DNA from: Paragonimus westermani
Lineage: Eukaryota > Platyhelminthes > Trematoda > Plagiorchiida > Troglotrematidae
Direction: 5' to 3'
NCBI GenBank assembly: GCA_008508345.1
Contig: QNGE01001227.1
Span: 1 to 64,000 of the forward strand
Length of the DNA: 64,000 bases
The notes beneath the pieces were generated by a model. That model did not search any database. It had not been told where the DNA came from and worked only from the letters and a program-made list of their open reading frames with translations. A program made the translations under genes and the position numbers. Below are positions 46,641-56,895 of this stretch, piece by piece (position 1 is the first letter of the stretch; every line of letters begins with the position of its first letter).

Positions 46641-47250
46641 AAACTTCACCCCCAGTTCTACTCAGTATTCGCAATTGTGTCAAGGATGACAGTACGACCC
46701 TAGCGCCACTTGTCTATGGTCGTCCTTTAAGCCCTCCAGCTGATTTCTTTCAATTGTCAAGCGAAACTGCTATCAACACTCAAGACTACGCTAACCGACT
46801 AGTCAAATACATGCGATTACTACAACCGAGTGCTACACGTATTCAAATATCTTCGCCTTACGTTCCCAAAGAACTCGGCAATTGGGAGTTCGTGTTTCTG
46901 CAAACACACCGTGTTAAGAAAACCGCTGCAACAACCGTATAAAAGAACCTTTTCGTGTTATTATACGGTCCGCGAAAACCTATGTGATTGGCAGGTTCGG
47001 CCAACACCTCACCGCCTCTGTTGACCGCATTAAACCTGCCTTCGCCGACTCACAACCCGGGTTGAAAACACGAACATCACGTGAGCCGTCTCCATCTACT
47101 TCAACCTGTGATTTAGCCTCAGCGTTGCCTTCCACATCTATTCCTGACGAACTTCCTCCTCAACTTACAACTCGTTCAGGGAGGTACGTCCATTTTTCCC
47201 CGCGTTTTCTGGACAAGTTTACTTTTTTTATTTGGCACTTATTGTACAGC
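46641..47250 (+). pseudogene. Integrase C-terminal region, plus-strand CsRn1-type element
   Basis: Frames continue with RNCVKDDSTTLAPLVYGRPL-like sequence (LVYGRPLSPPADFF), and VIGRFGQHLTASVDRIKPAF at about 46,980-47,040, the terminal block also seen in the other CsRn1-type element (VSIDRLKPAYVDTH). Broken by stops. Confidence 0.7.
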
Positions 47251-47633
47251 TAATAATTCATTATGTGTATTCCATGCTCCTGTCGACCAGCGGCTAACAG
47301 ATTTTTAGGTACAATTTCGTGACTCGTTTTGCACGGAAGATACCTGTACATAATTTTATATATCCTCTGGCGCTGCAGGACACGCGTTACGGTACTTCAC
47401 CTTCCTTATTCCTAGGTCCGATCAGATGCATAGCAACAGTTGCTGAGCCCAAGGAGAAAACCTTGAACACCGTAGCACTTTGTGCCTACGCAGCGAGGAA
47501 ATCACACCCCGTGTCACGTCCTCAGGAGGCGTTTTCAGGTTGGATGGCTCGCGCGCGGCTGGCCAGCAAGACAGCAACTGTTGCTCAGGAATAAAATTCA
47601 CAGGTAGCAGGTCTCCTATATTAGTCACCCTTC

Positions 47634-47646
47634 TAGGTGGGGGGGC
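47634..47646 (+). other. Polypurine tract of the plus-strand CsRn1-type element
   Basis: AGGTGGGGGGG lies directly before the 3' LTR and would prime plus-strand synthesis. Confidence 0.6.
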
Positions 47647-48187
47647 TGATGAAGTGAGATCACCTTCGACGTCCCCTGAATTCTAAACTTTCCGCGACGT
47701 GGGATTTGCCTTGCCAGTACCACCACGTCTGTTTACATTACCTTGCATATGTGAACTTACTACAAACCACTAGCATCAAAGTTAGTGGGCCGGCATGATC
47801 ATCGCAGTTTTGCTTGTTGCTGTGTTTTAAATCAGCACCATCTCTACTGCTGTGGGTTACATTCACTAGGATAACAATGTTGAGCTATTACCGTTAGAAA
47901 CGTCGCTTAACCAGTCCAACGCTTGTTTGAATTCTGAAGGTCGACCGGAACTTTCCTTCGACGCACTCTTCCACTCTGGCGGTTGCTGTGCGGTTGTGCT
48001 CAAGGTGCTCTCACGTCCAGCTCCTAGCACCCCTCAATTGTTACGTTGAAGTCTGTTGTGAACGGTGAGTAAATCAATAACTAAAGTTTGTTTGCAGACT
48101 CATCGTTATCTCCCTGCGACTTCCGATTCACGGTAGCATAAGGTTGGGGAAACCTTGGGCGTACAAATTCATGAACCTAGCATTACA
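47647..48187 (+). repeat. 3' LTR of the plus-strand CsRn1-type element
   Basis: Starts TGATGAAG after the polypurine tract and ends CATTACA. From about 47,715 it is nearly identical to the 5' LTR; its first 60-70 bases differ from the corresponding bases upstream of 40,260. Contains the second copy of the mini-intron-like interval (48,065-48,097). Confidence 0.85.
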
Positions 48188-48289
48188 ATATGCGTTGGGA
48201 AATATATAATATTTTTATTTATTTGTTTATTTAAATGATGTATGTAAAATTGTCGAGCATCGCGAACCATTCCTATGTGCTGGCGACAG

Positions 48290-49370
48290 CAAAATTGTGC
48301 TCACTTCTACTTCCGAGAATCTTAATCTTTTTCAATAATGATGTACACTTTTCAACGCATGTGTGAAGAGCACGCTAAGTTATGCGCGATCATTGAATAT
48401 AATTACAAGTGATACAAAACGACGATTGGTCACACAGTAGCTCAAGCGTGAAACCTGTTGCCAAGTAGGACGTGATCAGAAAGAGAGTGGTTGCAGCTCA
48501 TGGAACTTCGAGGCAAACAGCAGGAAGAAAGAGAGTTCGCTCGTTCCATCAAATGGGATTTTTCATTAAATAACCTTCAACAAGGTCATGTGTATATCGA
48601 TTTTCTAAATAATTCAAGGTCACTGTAGGGAGAACGTTCAAATGCATCCACAGGGTGTTTCGCCGTTACGTGATACAATTGGTGCCGGAAAAGGTTAAAA
48701 TACGTCGAAATTGGCCAGCCAGGGCGGAGACTTTGAGAATTCGGGGAACGATTAATCAGACTGCAGCACAGGACTACGTCGATTACCGGCACTGTCGAAA
48801 GACTTAAAAACCTCGCAAACTGTTCAGCTGGGACGAAGTTTCGTGCGTCCATTCATCATAGAATTGAATCACCCGCACAATGGATTCTTATGGGATCAAG
48901 AAGAAAACAACAATTAAACTTGTTAAATGGGAAAGTATGGTGTGATCACGTTTATTATGACGAATAATGTGTACGTGAGTCTCTGACAAAGACTTCCTGT
49001 GGTGTTATTATTTTTGCTCTGCTCATTGAAATATATGACCTCGTCAACTGGTTGTTGTGGCACTCAGCTACTTACTTGGGACTCATTTAGTCAATCGGAA
49101 TAGCGAGTGGTCATTTCGGGAGGACCCATGAAATTAGCGTATTCTAAGTAGAACTAACATAATGTCATTCTCCTGGATTTATTGATAGGCACCGATTTCG
49201 CACTTCTTAGCAATTTGGGTAATGCGTACACATGGATAAGCACATATAGGCAAAATAATGTCGAGTTTTAAACAGCCCATTAAGCATGTAGCAAACCAAA
49301 TGCTAAATGGTCGTGTAATTTTGTGATATAACGAACCGCTTCGAGCGGGCTGTTTTCAAGGAAAGTTAGA
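48290..49370 (+). repeat. Dispersed repeat A, copy 2
   Basis: Starts within about 100 bases of the 3' LTR end, after an AT-rich stretch. See copy 1 for the alignment. Its reading frames are broken; a stretch KLFSWDEVSCVHSS hints at a transposase-like DE dipeptide but is not enough for a family name. Confidence 0.7.
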
Positions 49371-50249
49371 AAGCGGCGGCTGGTATCATACACCATACAT
49401 CACCTACCGGCACGCGAAGATTTTGTAGCGAAATACTTGGCAAGAATGTTCTCAATAATGAGTGCAGTAAGTGTCTCAGTGAGCCATCGAACTTCAGGTT
49501 GATGCGGGCATACCTGGGATCTAAAACTGTCGACACTTCAAATATAACCTTGGTTGATAACGCGTGTATGCGGAACGGTAGAGTCCAAGTAAGATATTTT
49601 TGAGATTCACCAATACTTGTTGAACTTGACCTGCTGAAAACGGTCTCGGCGTGTCACATTACCCAAAATCTCAGTACCGCTTACACACTGTCGCACATCA
49701 AGACAGTGATGTAGATTAGCCGGCAGTTGTACACGCGTTCAGATATATTGAATGTTTTGTGTGAGACCCAACCAACTTCATCCGGTGTCAGAAACGGTGT
49801 GCTTGACAGTGGCAAACGCTCCATCAGGTGTGATACGAATCCACGTTGTTAGCTCAGAAATTTCATATCTGGACTTCAACACCCACCCTTTCCACTGTCT
49901 TATGAAATCCATTGAATAATTCAGGGAGCCAACTGCCTTATCGACATATCTTGACCAGTTCATGTCGGATTCCTCCAACGCTACTGATGAGCATAGAAAG
50001 TATATGGTTAACGGGCAACTTGACAAATTTGTTGGGTCAGATGAGCCCCGATGGTGGAAAATTGGGGCTTTAGCTGGGTTCGAACTAGCGGGCGATCTTC
50101 CAGTAAATAAAGGCGGAACACAACAAATGTGACTGTGGAAAACCGGTGTTTTACACAAACAATGCTCCCATCACCTCTGCCTGTAAGACAAATTTTAGTA
50201 AACCCATGATGACTCATGGTGCTTGGACGCACGCCCCACTTCTCAGCGA
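49371..50249. other. Unassigned sequence between repeat A and a CR1-like tail
   Basis: May include 5' parts of the CR1-like fragment that follows. A 126-codon minus frame (50,158-49,778) matches nothing I know. GGTTCGAACT at about 50,088 recalls a tRNA T-loop, but no tRNA fold forms. Confidence 0.4.
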
Positions 50250-50970
50250 CAGGGATATCCTGGAGGTCAGACGGAAAGACAGAAGATCACAAACTGTGCA
50301 CCTTGGTCTAACTATCACGTGTAACAAAGCAATGAAAGTTTTCCCATTTAGCGGATTACTCAAACTGTCAAAGAACTGTCCAAAAATGACATCTGGTGAC
50401 AAGAAATCACATGGCGTGTGTTAAGACAGAGCCGCCCTGGAGCAATGCGTACGTGTACGACCCAAGTTTGAGTACTGCACGTTCATATATGGCCACCTGC
50501 GTAAGTCTGATAGGCTAACTCTAGAAAGCCTACAACGTGAACTCATGAAAAGCTTATTGGGTTATCCATTTTCTCTGAGCTACAGAGAACGCTTCCAGAT
50601 GCTTGCACTCGATCCTCTCTGGTTACGGCGACTCAAGCTTCACCTTTCACCCATGTATAATCTGGTCAATGGTAGTAAATTCGCCGTCAGCTTCGCGACT
50701 AGCTTACAACACAGGCCGGAGTATAACCTCAGAAACAAGGACTTCATCTTGGCATGTTTTAAATCCCGAAAAAAACTGTGTTCAAATTTTTCTTAGTAAA
50801 ATGTTCCTACATTTGGAATAACATCCCGTATGCAATTAGATCCAGTAAGACTATACATCAGTTCAAACGAAACTCAGAAACTTTCCTAACAATGACGAAC
50901 GTCACGACCATTTCCAAGCTCTACCTATCTGAGGACGTTATCTTTGAAAACGGACCTAATAACATCTGAC
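50250..50970 (+). pseudogene. CR1-like retrotransposon 3' fragment
   Basis: The plus frames read CVRVRPKFEYCTFIYGHLRK then SDRLTLESLQRELMKSLLGY, followed by FQMLALDPLWLRRLKLHLSP and, after a shift, CSYIWNNIPYAIRSSKTIHQ then FKRNSETFL. This is the usual end of CR1/jockey ORF2 (VRPxLEYC, LExVQRRxTK, LWNxLPxxI, FKxxLxxFL). RT core is not visible. The wording resembles the insertion at 44.5-45.8 kb, so both probably belong to one family. Confidence 0.78.
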
Positions 50971-52242
50971 GAAAAACTCCCTGTTTTGCGCTTAGTTGAG
51001 TCGTGCACTTCTCGAACCGGTCAAAACTACCGCGTTCAGGATAGATTTTTTATCTTTAGACTTGCCACCGAACAAGAAAACATGTCTATGGTCAACACGT
51101 ATAGGTGCCAATAAAAAATGCTGTTATTAACAACCCAAATATCCTGGTATATCCTTACCCCATACTTATTGATAGCTTGTGCGTCTGATTTGTAAACCAC
51201 CAGGCGAAAGCAGAGCATGCTGAAATTGTTTGGAAAAACCTCAATCTGTTCCTCTCATGACGTAATAATAACCTAGGCTCGCAACTCTTTCTTTTTCTCC
51301 CCTGATAGTCCACCCAGCAACTTCTCGGTTTTGTCATTCATCTCATTCCATATACCGTCCGCACAAAGATGACTGACGTCGAAATTCGTCAATAATCAAA
51401 TACCAGGAGTAGCTGACGATCGATATTCTTTCGCGCTATTCAATAAAAGTTGTTCCCATGTGATTTATATTTCATCAACTAACACAACGCTATTAACGTC
51501 ACGTAGAAGGTTATGCCAGAATATCACGTGTTCCATTGTTCGTCATAGCTCCCATAGTCAATTTCACGTTCTCTCGTTTATCGCGTGATTCCGATCTCAA
51601 TTCTTGATTTTACTGATATATCCTGCACGAGAAAACACCCCACCCCTCCCAGACACTCAAAATTCAGCAGTGGTTGAGCGTATAGCGCGCTTCTCGAAAT
51701 TCTTAGAAATTTGAGCGGTAAAGAGGTCCATGCGTTCCCTGCGAAAGTATATGCGTCCCCACCTCACCCACACCATAAATAATTTTCAGCACAATTTTCC
51801 GGGACTATCTACATGGAATATTCGTCAGATTCTTCCCCAATACACCCTCTTCATCCTCCAACTACATGTTTTTGGCATGACTTTGAGCATTAGGCCAGTG
51901 ATCACCTTGTGGAGTCCCAATCCATGTAACAAATCCATTATTTTGTCGAATTGTGCGGATCCCAAGTACTATCGCCTCAGAATTACGTAGCTGAAAGTTT
52001 CACCCTTAAACTTGAATTTTATTTTATGTCATGCCTGTTTTTGTCTGTTTTGTTGCTCTGTCCACATAGATGACGCGTTGCACAATTTTCAAATTTGGTG
52101 ATGAAATGTGTGTGGGCTTAAAAATCTGTGCGTTGATCACGCTCTCTTGAGCTTTTTTCTCACAAATGCTTCTAAGAATAGACAATTATTGGTGTTATTA
52201 TGATCATCAAGTTCTCGACAAAATTTGACCAAAACGATGAGC
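50971..52242. other. No identifiable feature
   Basis: Nothing recognised on either strand. Confidence 0.4.
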
Positions 52243-52715
52243 TGTAGTGGTTGGAAACAGTCTCAGACTACCCTAGGTGAATGCAGACGTTTCTCACTGC
52301 GTTCAGCAACCAGGAATGAACGAATGCAACAGGGCAGTTACGGTTTTTCCAGCAAGTTATAGGAATAAAAAGCTTGACTCACAGAAAGGGTTCAAAAAGA
52401 GCACCACCACAACATTCCAAATTACCAGTATCCGGGAAGCGAGGATATTCCGAGATGACTGTGAGCGGCTGAGACGCGGTCGGTGCTGCGACGATGTTCG
52501 GAGTACAACGGAGCTAAAAATGGACGAGATCCGTGTAGTATCGTCAAGCAACTACGCCACAGGCAGAAGAACAGAAAGACGTGCGTGCACAAAACTTTAT
52601 TGTAATTGCAAGGTCATTTTTAATCAATTCGAACAACCTGCATGGATGACGCAAAATTGTTGTTGTACAATGGTGAAGCATCGTTAGAGAACAAAACCAA
52701 GAAGGAAACTCCACT
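52243..52715 (-). repeat. 3' LTR of the minus-strand CsRn1-type element
   Basis: Begins TGTAGTGGTTGG. The core 52,278-52,687 is identical to the other two copies. The end reads AACTCCACT instead of AACTCTACA. AATAAA on the minus strand at 52,596-52,601. Confidence 0.88.
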
Positions 52716-52730
52716 GTACTCCTCCTCCAG
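52716..52730 (-). other. Polypurine tract, minus-strand CsRn1-type element
   Basis: On the minus strand CTGGAGGAGGAGTAC runs into the 3' LTR. Confidence 0.6.
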
Positions 52731-53040
52731 AGCATTTGTGAAAGCTGAAATGCTTGATGATCGTCTGATAAGTAAAAAGGAAGGAACATGAATGTTGTCA
52801 ACGAAAACATGCTGGTAAGGTAACATGTCTACCGGTACGTGTAGGCAGACGAAGTGGAGATGAGTGAGGGGAGGTTCATAATGTTGTATGAGTCTGTTCG
52901 GTAGACGGATGGGGATAAGATGCTCCTTTATCATTACTGTCGATTGCGGTTGAAGGGTGGAATGTGTGGGGATTGAAAGGGATAGATGCCCTAGGGTTTT
53001 GCGGTTCGGCTCCGTGGCTACATGTGTGGGAGGGAAATTC

Positions 53041-53580
53041 CTAGTGCGTGTCGACGTAGGCCGGCTTGAGACGGTCAATACTTACAGTAACTTGCTTTCC
53101 GGAACGTCCGATGGTGGAAACTTTATCCTTTCGTGAGATCACTTTAAATGGGCCATCGTAAGGTGGTCGAAGTGAGCGCCGAACTGCGTCACAACGAACG
53201 TAAACATGAGTGCAAGTCAGCAAGTCCTTGTTGGGTTGTTGAGGCCGAAAATGCTGCCGAATCGAAATGGCACGGAGTGTTTCCATGTGCGACTTGAGGC
53301 GGCGTACGTAGTTTAACGGACCTATTGCAGCTTGTGTGTTTCGGTCGGAACGGTCACTTGGCAGGCGAAGCGATGTTCCGTAGACTAATTCAGCGGTGGA
53401 ACATTGTATATCTTCCTTCAGGATGGATCTGATCCTTAGTAAGGTGAGTGGTAAGCGCTCTGTCCAACTCTGTGTGGACTGTGCCATGAGAGATGCTTTC
53501 AACTCTCGGTGAAAACGTTAAATAATCCCATTAGAGGCAGGATGACATGCAGTCGTCCTGATGTGTTCACAACCCAACAG
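53041..53580 (-). pseudogene. Integrase C-terminal part, minus-strand CsRn1-type element
   Basis: The minus frame reads LLGCEHIRTTACHPASNGII, a TAA stop, RFHRELKASLMAQSTQSW, AELVYGTSLRLPSD and, near the end, PYDGPFKVISRKDKV with SIDRLKPAYVDTH. The stop occupies the catalytic Glu position of the NGxxERFHR motif (GAA to TAA). Open frame after it is 153 codons and ends at 53,041. Confidence 0.88.
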
Positions 53581-53585
53581 ATAAG

Positions 53586-54060
53586 TTAAGTTGCGAAAAG
53601 GGCCGACTGGAATTGTGATCCTCGGTGTGTAGTAACGAACAACGGAAGGTCAAAACTGGCAATCCATTGTTCGAGGAACACTCTAGCGATTGTCTCTGAA
53701 GAAATGTCACTAAAGGGAAGGGCCACAGGCCACCGTGTAAGTCGGTCGACACATGTAAACAGGAACGTTTTTTCGTTTGATGGGGGTACTGGGTGTAATG
53801 GGCCAACCAGGTCAACATGAACGGGAGAAAAACGTGCGTCCGGAGTGGGGAAAGTTCCGGGAGAGGTGACGGTGTGGCAATGTACCTTGCTCTTCTGGCA
53901 ATGAAGGCATGAGTTAGTCCACCAGCGCACATCTTTGTTCATACTAGGCCAGACATAACGGGTAGCAATTAATTTGAGTGTGGCGTGGACACCAGGGTGG
54001 AACAAAGAATGCAAATGGAGAAAACGGGTCAACGAAGAGGAAGGAGTAGAATTGGACGTG
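53586..54060 (-). pseudogene. Integrase N-terminal part and core, minus-strand CsRn1-type element
   Basis: LHSLFHPGVHATLKLIATRY and DVRWWTNSCLHCQKSKVHCH form the HHCC zinc domain. FSPVHVDLVGPLHPV has the first Asp. TFLFTCVDRLTRWPVALPFS follows and FVTTHRGSQFQSALFAT has His where the second catalytic Asp should be (TTDRGSQF). A stop follows. Confidence 0.88.
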
Positions 54061-54560
54061 GGATGCCCGCGGAGGTGTCACATACGATAGTGGATTCGAA
54101 AGATGGTAAAGGAATACGGGAACACTGAAAGAGTGGTGTGCATATGAATGGTAAGTCAGAATCAGACATTTGAGTCTCAGCAATTTTCTCGAGACGTATG
54201 TCTTGCAGGCCAGAAACCGGGTTAACATGTAGTTTTGAGAACGCATCAACCACCACATTGGAGTTCCCGTCGAGGTGTCGGATATCCGTTGTGAATTGCG
54301 TTATGAAATCGAGATGTAGAATTTCGCGAGGAGAATATTTATCCTGACTGGCATTGAAGACGTATATCAAAGTTTTGTGGTCTGTTAAAACAATGAAGTT
54401 CCTTCCTTCTAACAAATGACGGAAATGTCTCATGGACAAGTAAATAGCAAGCAGCCCACGACCGAAGGTGCTATAATTAGCTTGAGCGGGTGATAGCTTT
54501 TGTGAATACAATGAAACTGATCGTGATTCACCACTTACTGCTGAAGCACCGCACCGACAG
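54029..54560 (-). pseudogene. RNase H, minus-strand CsRn1-type element
   Basis: The open frame of 160 codons has SQKLSPAQANYSTFGRGLLA, IYLSMRHFRHLLEGRNFIVL, TDHKTLIYVFNASQDKYSPR, EILHLDFITQFTTDIRHLDG and NSNVVVDAFSKLHV. The DHK aspartate is intact. Upstream (54,560-54,700) a decayed DASxxAVGAVL block is visible in another frame. Confidence 0.85.
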
Positions 54561-54881
54561 CATGATTAGATGCATCAGTCGAGAGAATCAGATGAGCGGT
54601 CCGCTCTGGATTAAAGTGAGCAAGGGTCGTCGCTTCATTGAGCGCTTTCTTCACGTCGTGAACGCTTGTGGTGTCTCAGGACTTGAAATAACGTTGTGAG
54701 CAATGAGGAATAAAACGACGGCAATAGTTAACAAATCCAATGAACCGTTGAAGTTCTTCGATGGAATCAGGAATGGGGTACTCTTCCAGCGCTTGCATCT
54801 TGGTGTCTAAGGGTCTGATACCAGTTGCGTCTATAAAATGTCCAAGGAACCCAAGAGACGAGACGCCAAAAACGCACTTTG

Positions 54882-55390
54882 CTAAATTGATGGAATCCTG
54901 TATTTATTCAACTGCTCCAGCAAAAGACGAAGATGCGTTTCATGTGCTTCGGGAGAACAACTGGCAACTAAAACATCGTCGGGGTAAACAAAGACAAAAT
55001 CCAGACCACGTACAACGTGGTCCATGAAACGCTGGAATGTTTGGGCTGCATTCCGGAGTCCGAAAGGCAATCGGAGGAACTCAAAGGGAGTGGTGATCGC
55101 GGTCTTGGGTATATCTTCCCCAGCGACGGGAATTTGATAATATACACGCACCAAGTCGATTTTGGAGAAAACACATTTAGAATGTAGAGTCAAGGGAAAA
55201 TCGTGGATGTGGGGGATGGGATAACGGTCTGGTACGGTGACATTTTTGGGCGCTCGGAAATTACCACATGTTCCCCAGTCATCCGGTGTTTTCTTAGGGA
55301 CCAAATGTAAAGGGGAAGACGATGCACTCTTGGATAGACGGATGATGCCAAGTTGAAGCATGTGGTCAAATTCTGCCCTGGCAATCTTAA
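54882..55390 (-). pseudogene. Reverse transcriptase, minus-strand CsRn1-type element
   Basis: The 159-codon frame: [40 protein letters not shown] (C-DYR decayed to CGNFR), [15 protein letters not shown] (first Asp), [20 protein letters not shown] and [15 protein letters not shown]. The YxDD box has Pro at x, unusual but with both Asp present. It ends at 54,882; thumb sequence follows out of frame (PIDATGIRPLDTKMQ-like, 54,790-54,830). Confidence 0.9.
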
Positions 55391-55438
55391 GCTTTCCGGG
55401 AGGGAGACGTCTTGAGGCGAGCGGTAACTGGCTGTCCC

Positions 55439-55940
55439 TTAGTCACGATGGTGTGTGTAACGTCGTGCTTCAGAGAATGTCGGTGATACGACGAATTTGT
55501 GAGCTGCGGTCATTGCTGGATCAGCTGGAAATATCTCGAGGGTTTGGGCACCGCCATATGGACTCCGATGGAATCCATGGTGGTTAATTTGCCCCAAGGA
55601 AGTGAAGCCGTCCAAAAGCGTGTGGTGCTGCATATCAACCAAGAGACCAAAGTGGGATAGGAAATCGGCACCAAGAATTGCGGCCTGAACGTCTGCTTCC
55701 AGGAATATCCAACGGAACTGACGTCCTAGTCCAGGGTCGAGAGTGAGCAAACGTCGGTCGTACGTCTGTATCGGGGTTCCGTTAGCGGCTTGTAAGGAGA
55801 AAATGGTCTTACAACGCTGGCGGTCGCCTACAGTGCATGAAATTACGCTTACCTGAGCGCCGGTGTCGATTTGGAAGTTGTAGCCCGTGGATCTGTCTGG
55901 GATGAAGGTAAGGCGATATTTGAAGGAGACACCAGGCACA
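55439..55940 (-). pseudogene. Protease, minus-strand CsRn1-type element
   Basis: GYNFQIDTGAQVSVISCTVG has intact DTG. LQAANGTPIQTYDRRLLTLD is the flap region and ILGADFLSHFGLLVDMQHHT the second block. The open frame (205 codons from 56,056) runs on to 55,439 toward RT. Confidence 0.9.
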
Positions 55941-56001
55941 GCGGTGGCCATCACTGGCCGGTCACTGGGTTTCCCAGTACAGTCGATAAAGTGGTGAATG
56001 T

Positions 56002-56055
56002 GCAGGGCTGAGTGCATTTCTTTGCTCGGTGGCCGAAAGCACGATGATACCAACA
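56002..56055 (-). pseudogene. CHCC nucleocapsid zinc motif, minus-strand CsRn1-type element
   Basis: On the minus strand CWYHRAFGHRAKKCTQPC, with the same C-X2-H-X9-C-X3-C spacing as at 41,633-41,686. This motif replaces the usual CCHC knuckle in the CsRn1 clade. Confidence 0.88.
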
Positions 56056-56109
56056 ATAGTTATGGTCGTTGTGTGCTAGTGCTGTTGGACGTCGGGAAGG
56101 TGTTGTAGG

Positions 56110-56700
56110 TCAACTGCGTGGTCTGCGCGACCGAAAGTGCAGAGTGTAAATCAATGACTGGACCTGTTCGGCCAAACACGCCACCTGATGTCCCAAATCT
56201 TCATGAGGTTGGTTAACGTCTGTGTTTACTAACTGGGGATTACGCTGAACATCCAACATTTTGTCAGTTGCATCTGCAAACTCCTCTATAGGCACAACGC
56301 TGCTGACTGTAGTCAGAATCCCACGAGTTGATGATGGTAGATTTTTCATCCATAACTGTTGACAAATGGTGTCATCCATCTTCCTGCCTTCGAGAAGCTG
56401 TTTCATGTGTCATAGCAGCTGGGATGGCTTGCGGTAACCCAGCTCAACTTCGGAAAATAGTTGGTCCAGCTTCCGCTGTTCAGAAACACCTACCCTACCA
56501 ATTAAGGCGTCTTTCAGCTTATCGTGCGGCTGGTCTTCAGGCATGTTGTCAATGAGATCCGAGACCTCTTCGGCGATTTCAGTAGGGATGGACTGAACTA
56601 TGTAGGAGTAAATCACGGTCTTTGACTTAATTGACTGAACCACAAATGAAAGTTACCGACTGCAAATTCAGGCAGTCTGATGTGCACGGATGCGGTCAGC
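56110..56700 (-). pseudogene. Gag capsid, minus-strand CsRn1-type element
   Basis: Two frames: IPTEIAEEVSDLIDNMPEDQ, PHDKLKDALIGRVGVSEQRK, ELGYRKPSQLL, then shifted MKQLLEGRKMDDTICQQLWM, KNLPSSTRGILTTVSSV and EEFADATDKMLDVQ. This is the complete CsRn1-type capsid C-terminal pattern. The N-terminal part (LWF...Q block) is partly visible near 56,690. One frameshift at about 56,408. Confidence 0.85.
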
Positions 56701-56878
56701 TACTCAGTTGAATCGTCGTAGTCGAACATAGCAGCAGCGGACGATCTTTAAAAGCGCGAAGTTAATGGGGCAATAAGGAAGTTGTGGTGATCAAACCGAA
56801 CGCCGAAAAAATACACACAAGGTTGGGAAACTGCAAGTTCGCCGGATAATTAAGACGGAAAATGTGAGAAATCGACTA

Positions 56879-56893
56879 AATCGGGCTCACCAA
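56879..56893 (-). other. Primer-binding site, minus-strand CsRn1-type element
   Basis: On the minus strand, after the LTR end CTACA and AAT, the sequence is TGGTGAGCCCGATTT. It matches the complement of the tRNA-Trp 3' end (TGGTGACCCCGA) at 11 of 12 positions. Confidence 0.6.
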
Positions 56894-56895
56894 TT

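Larger units (their letters stand above)
40216..48187 (+). mobile_element. CsRn1-type Ty3/gypsy retrotransposon, plus strand, interrupted in RNase H
   Basis: Direct LTRs (to 40,735 and 47,647-48,187) enclose gag with a CHCC nucleocapsid, protease, RT, RNase H and integrase. The primer-binding region and the C-X2-H-X9-C-X3-C motif place it in the CsRn1 clade. About 470 bp of the two LTRs are identical apart from a few bases. The interior is dead: in-frame stops in gag, a frameshift between protease and RT, YVGD for YxDD, a 2.4-kb insertion in RNase H and an integrase Asp to Tyr change. Length without the insertion is about 5.5 kb, close to typical. Confidence 0.9.

Noticed and set aside
50075..50110. 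tRNA-like GGTTCGAACT with short stem
   Set aside because: The T-stem pairs only if the loop is shifted out of canonical register, and no acceptor, D or anticodon arms could be found.
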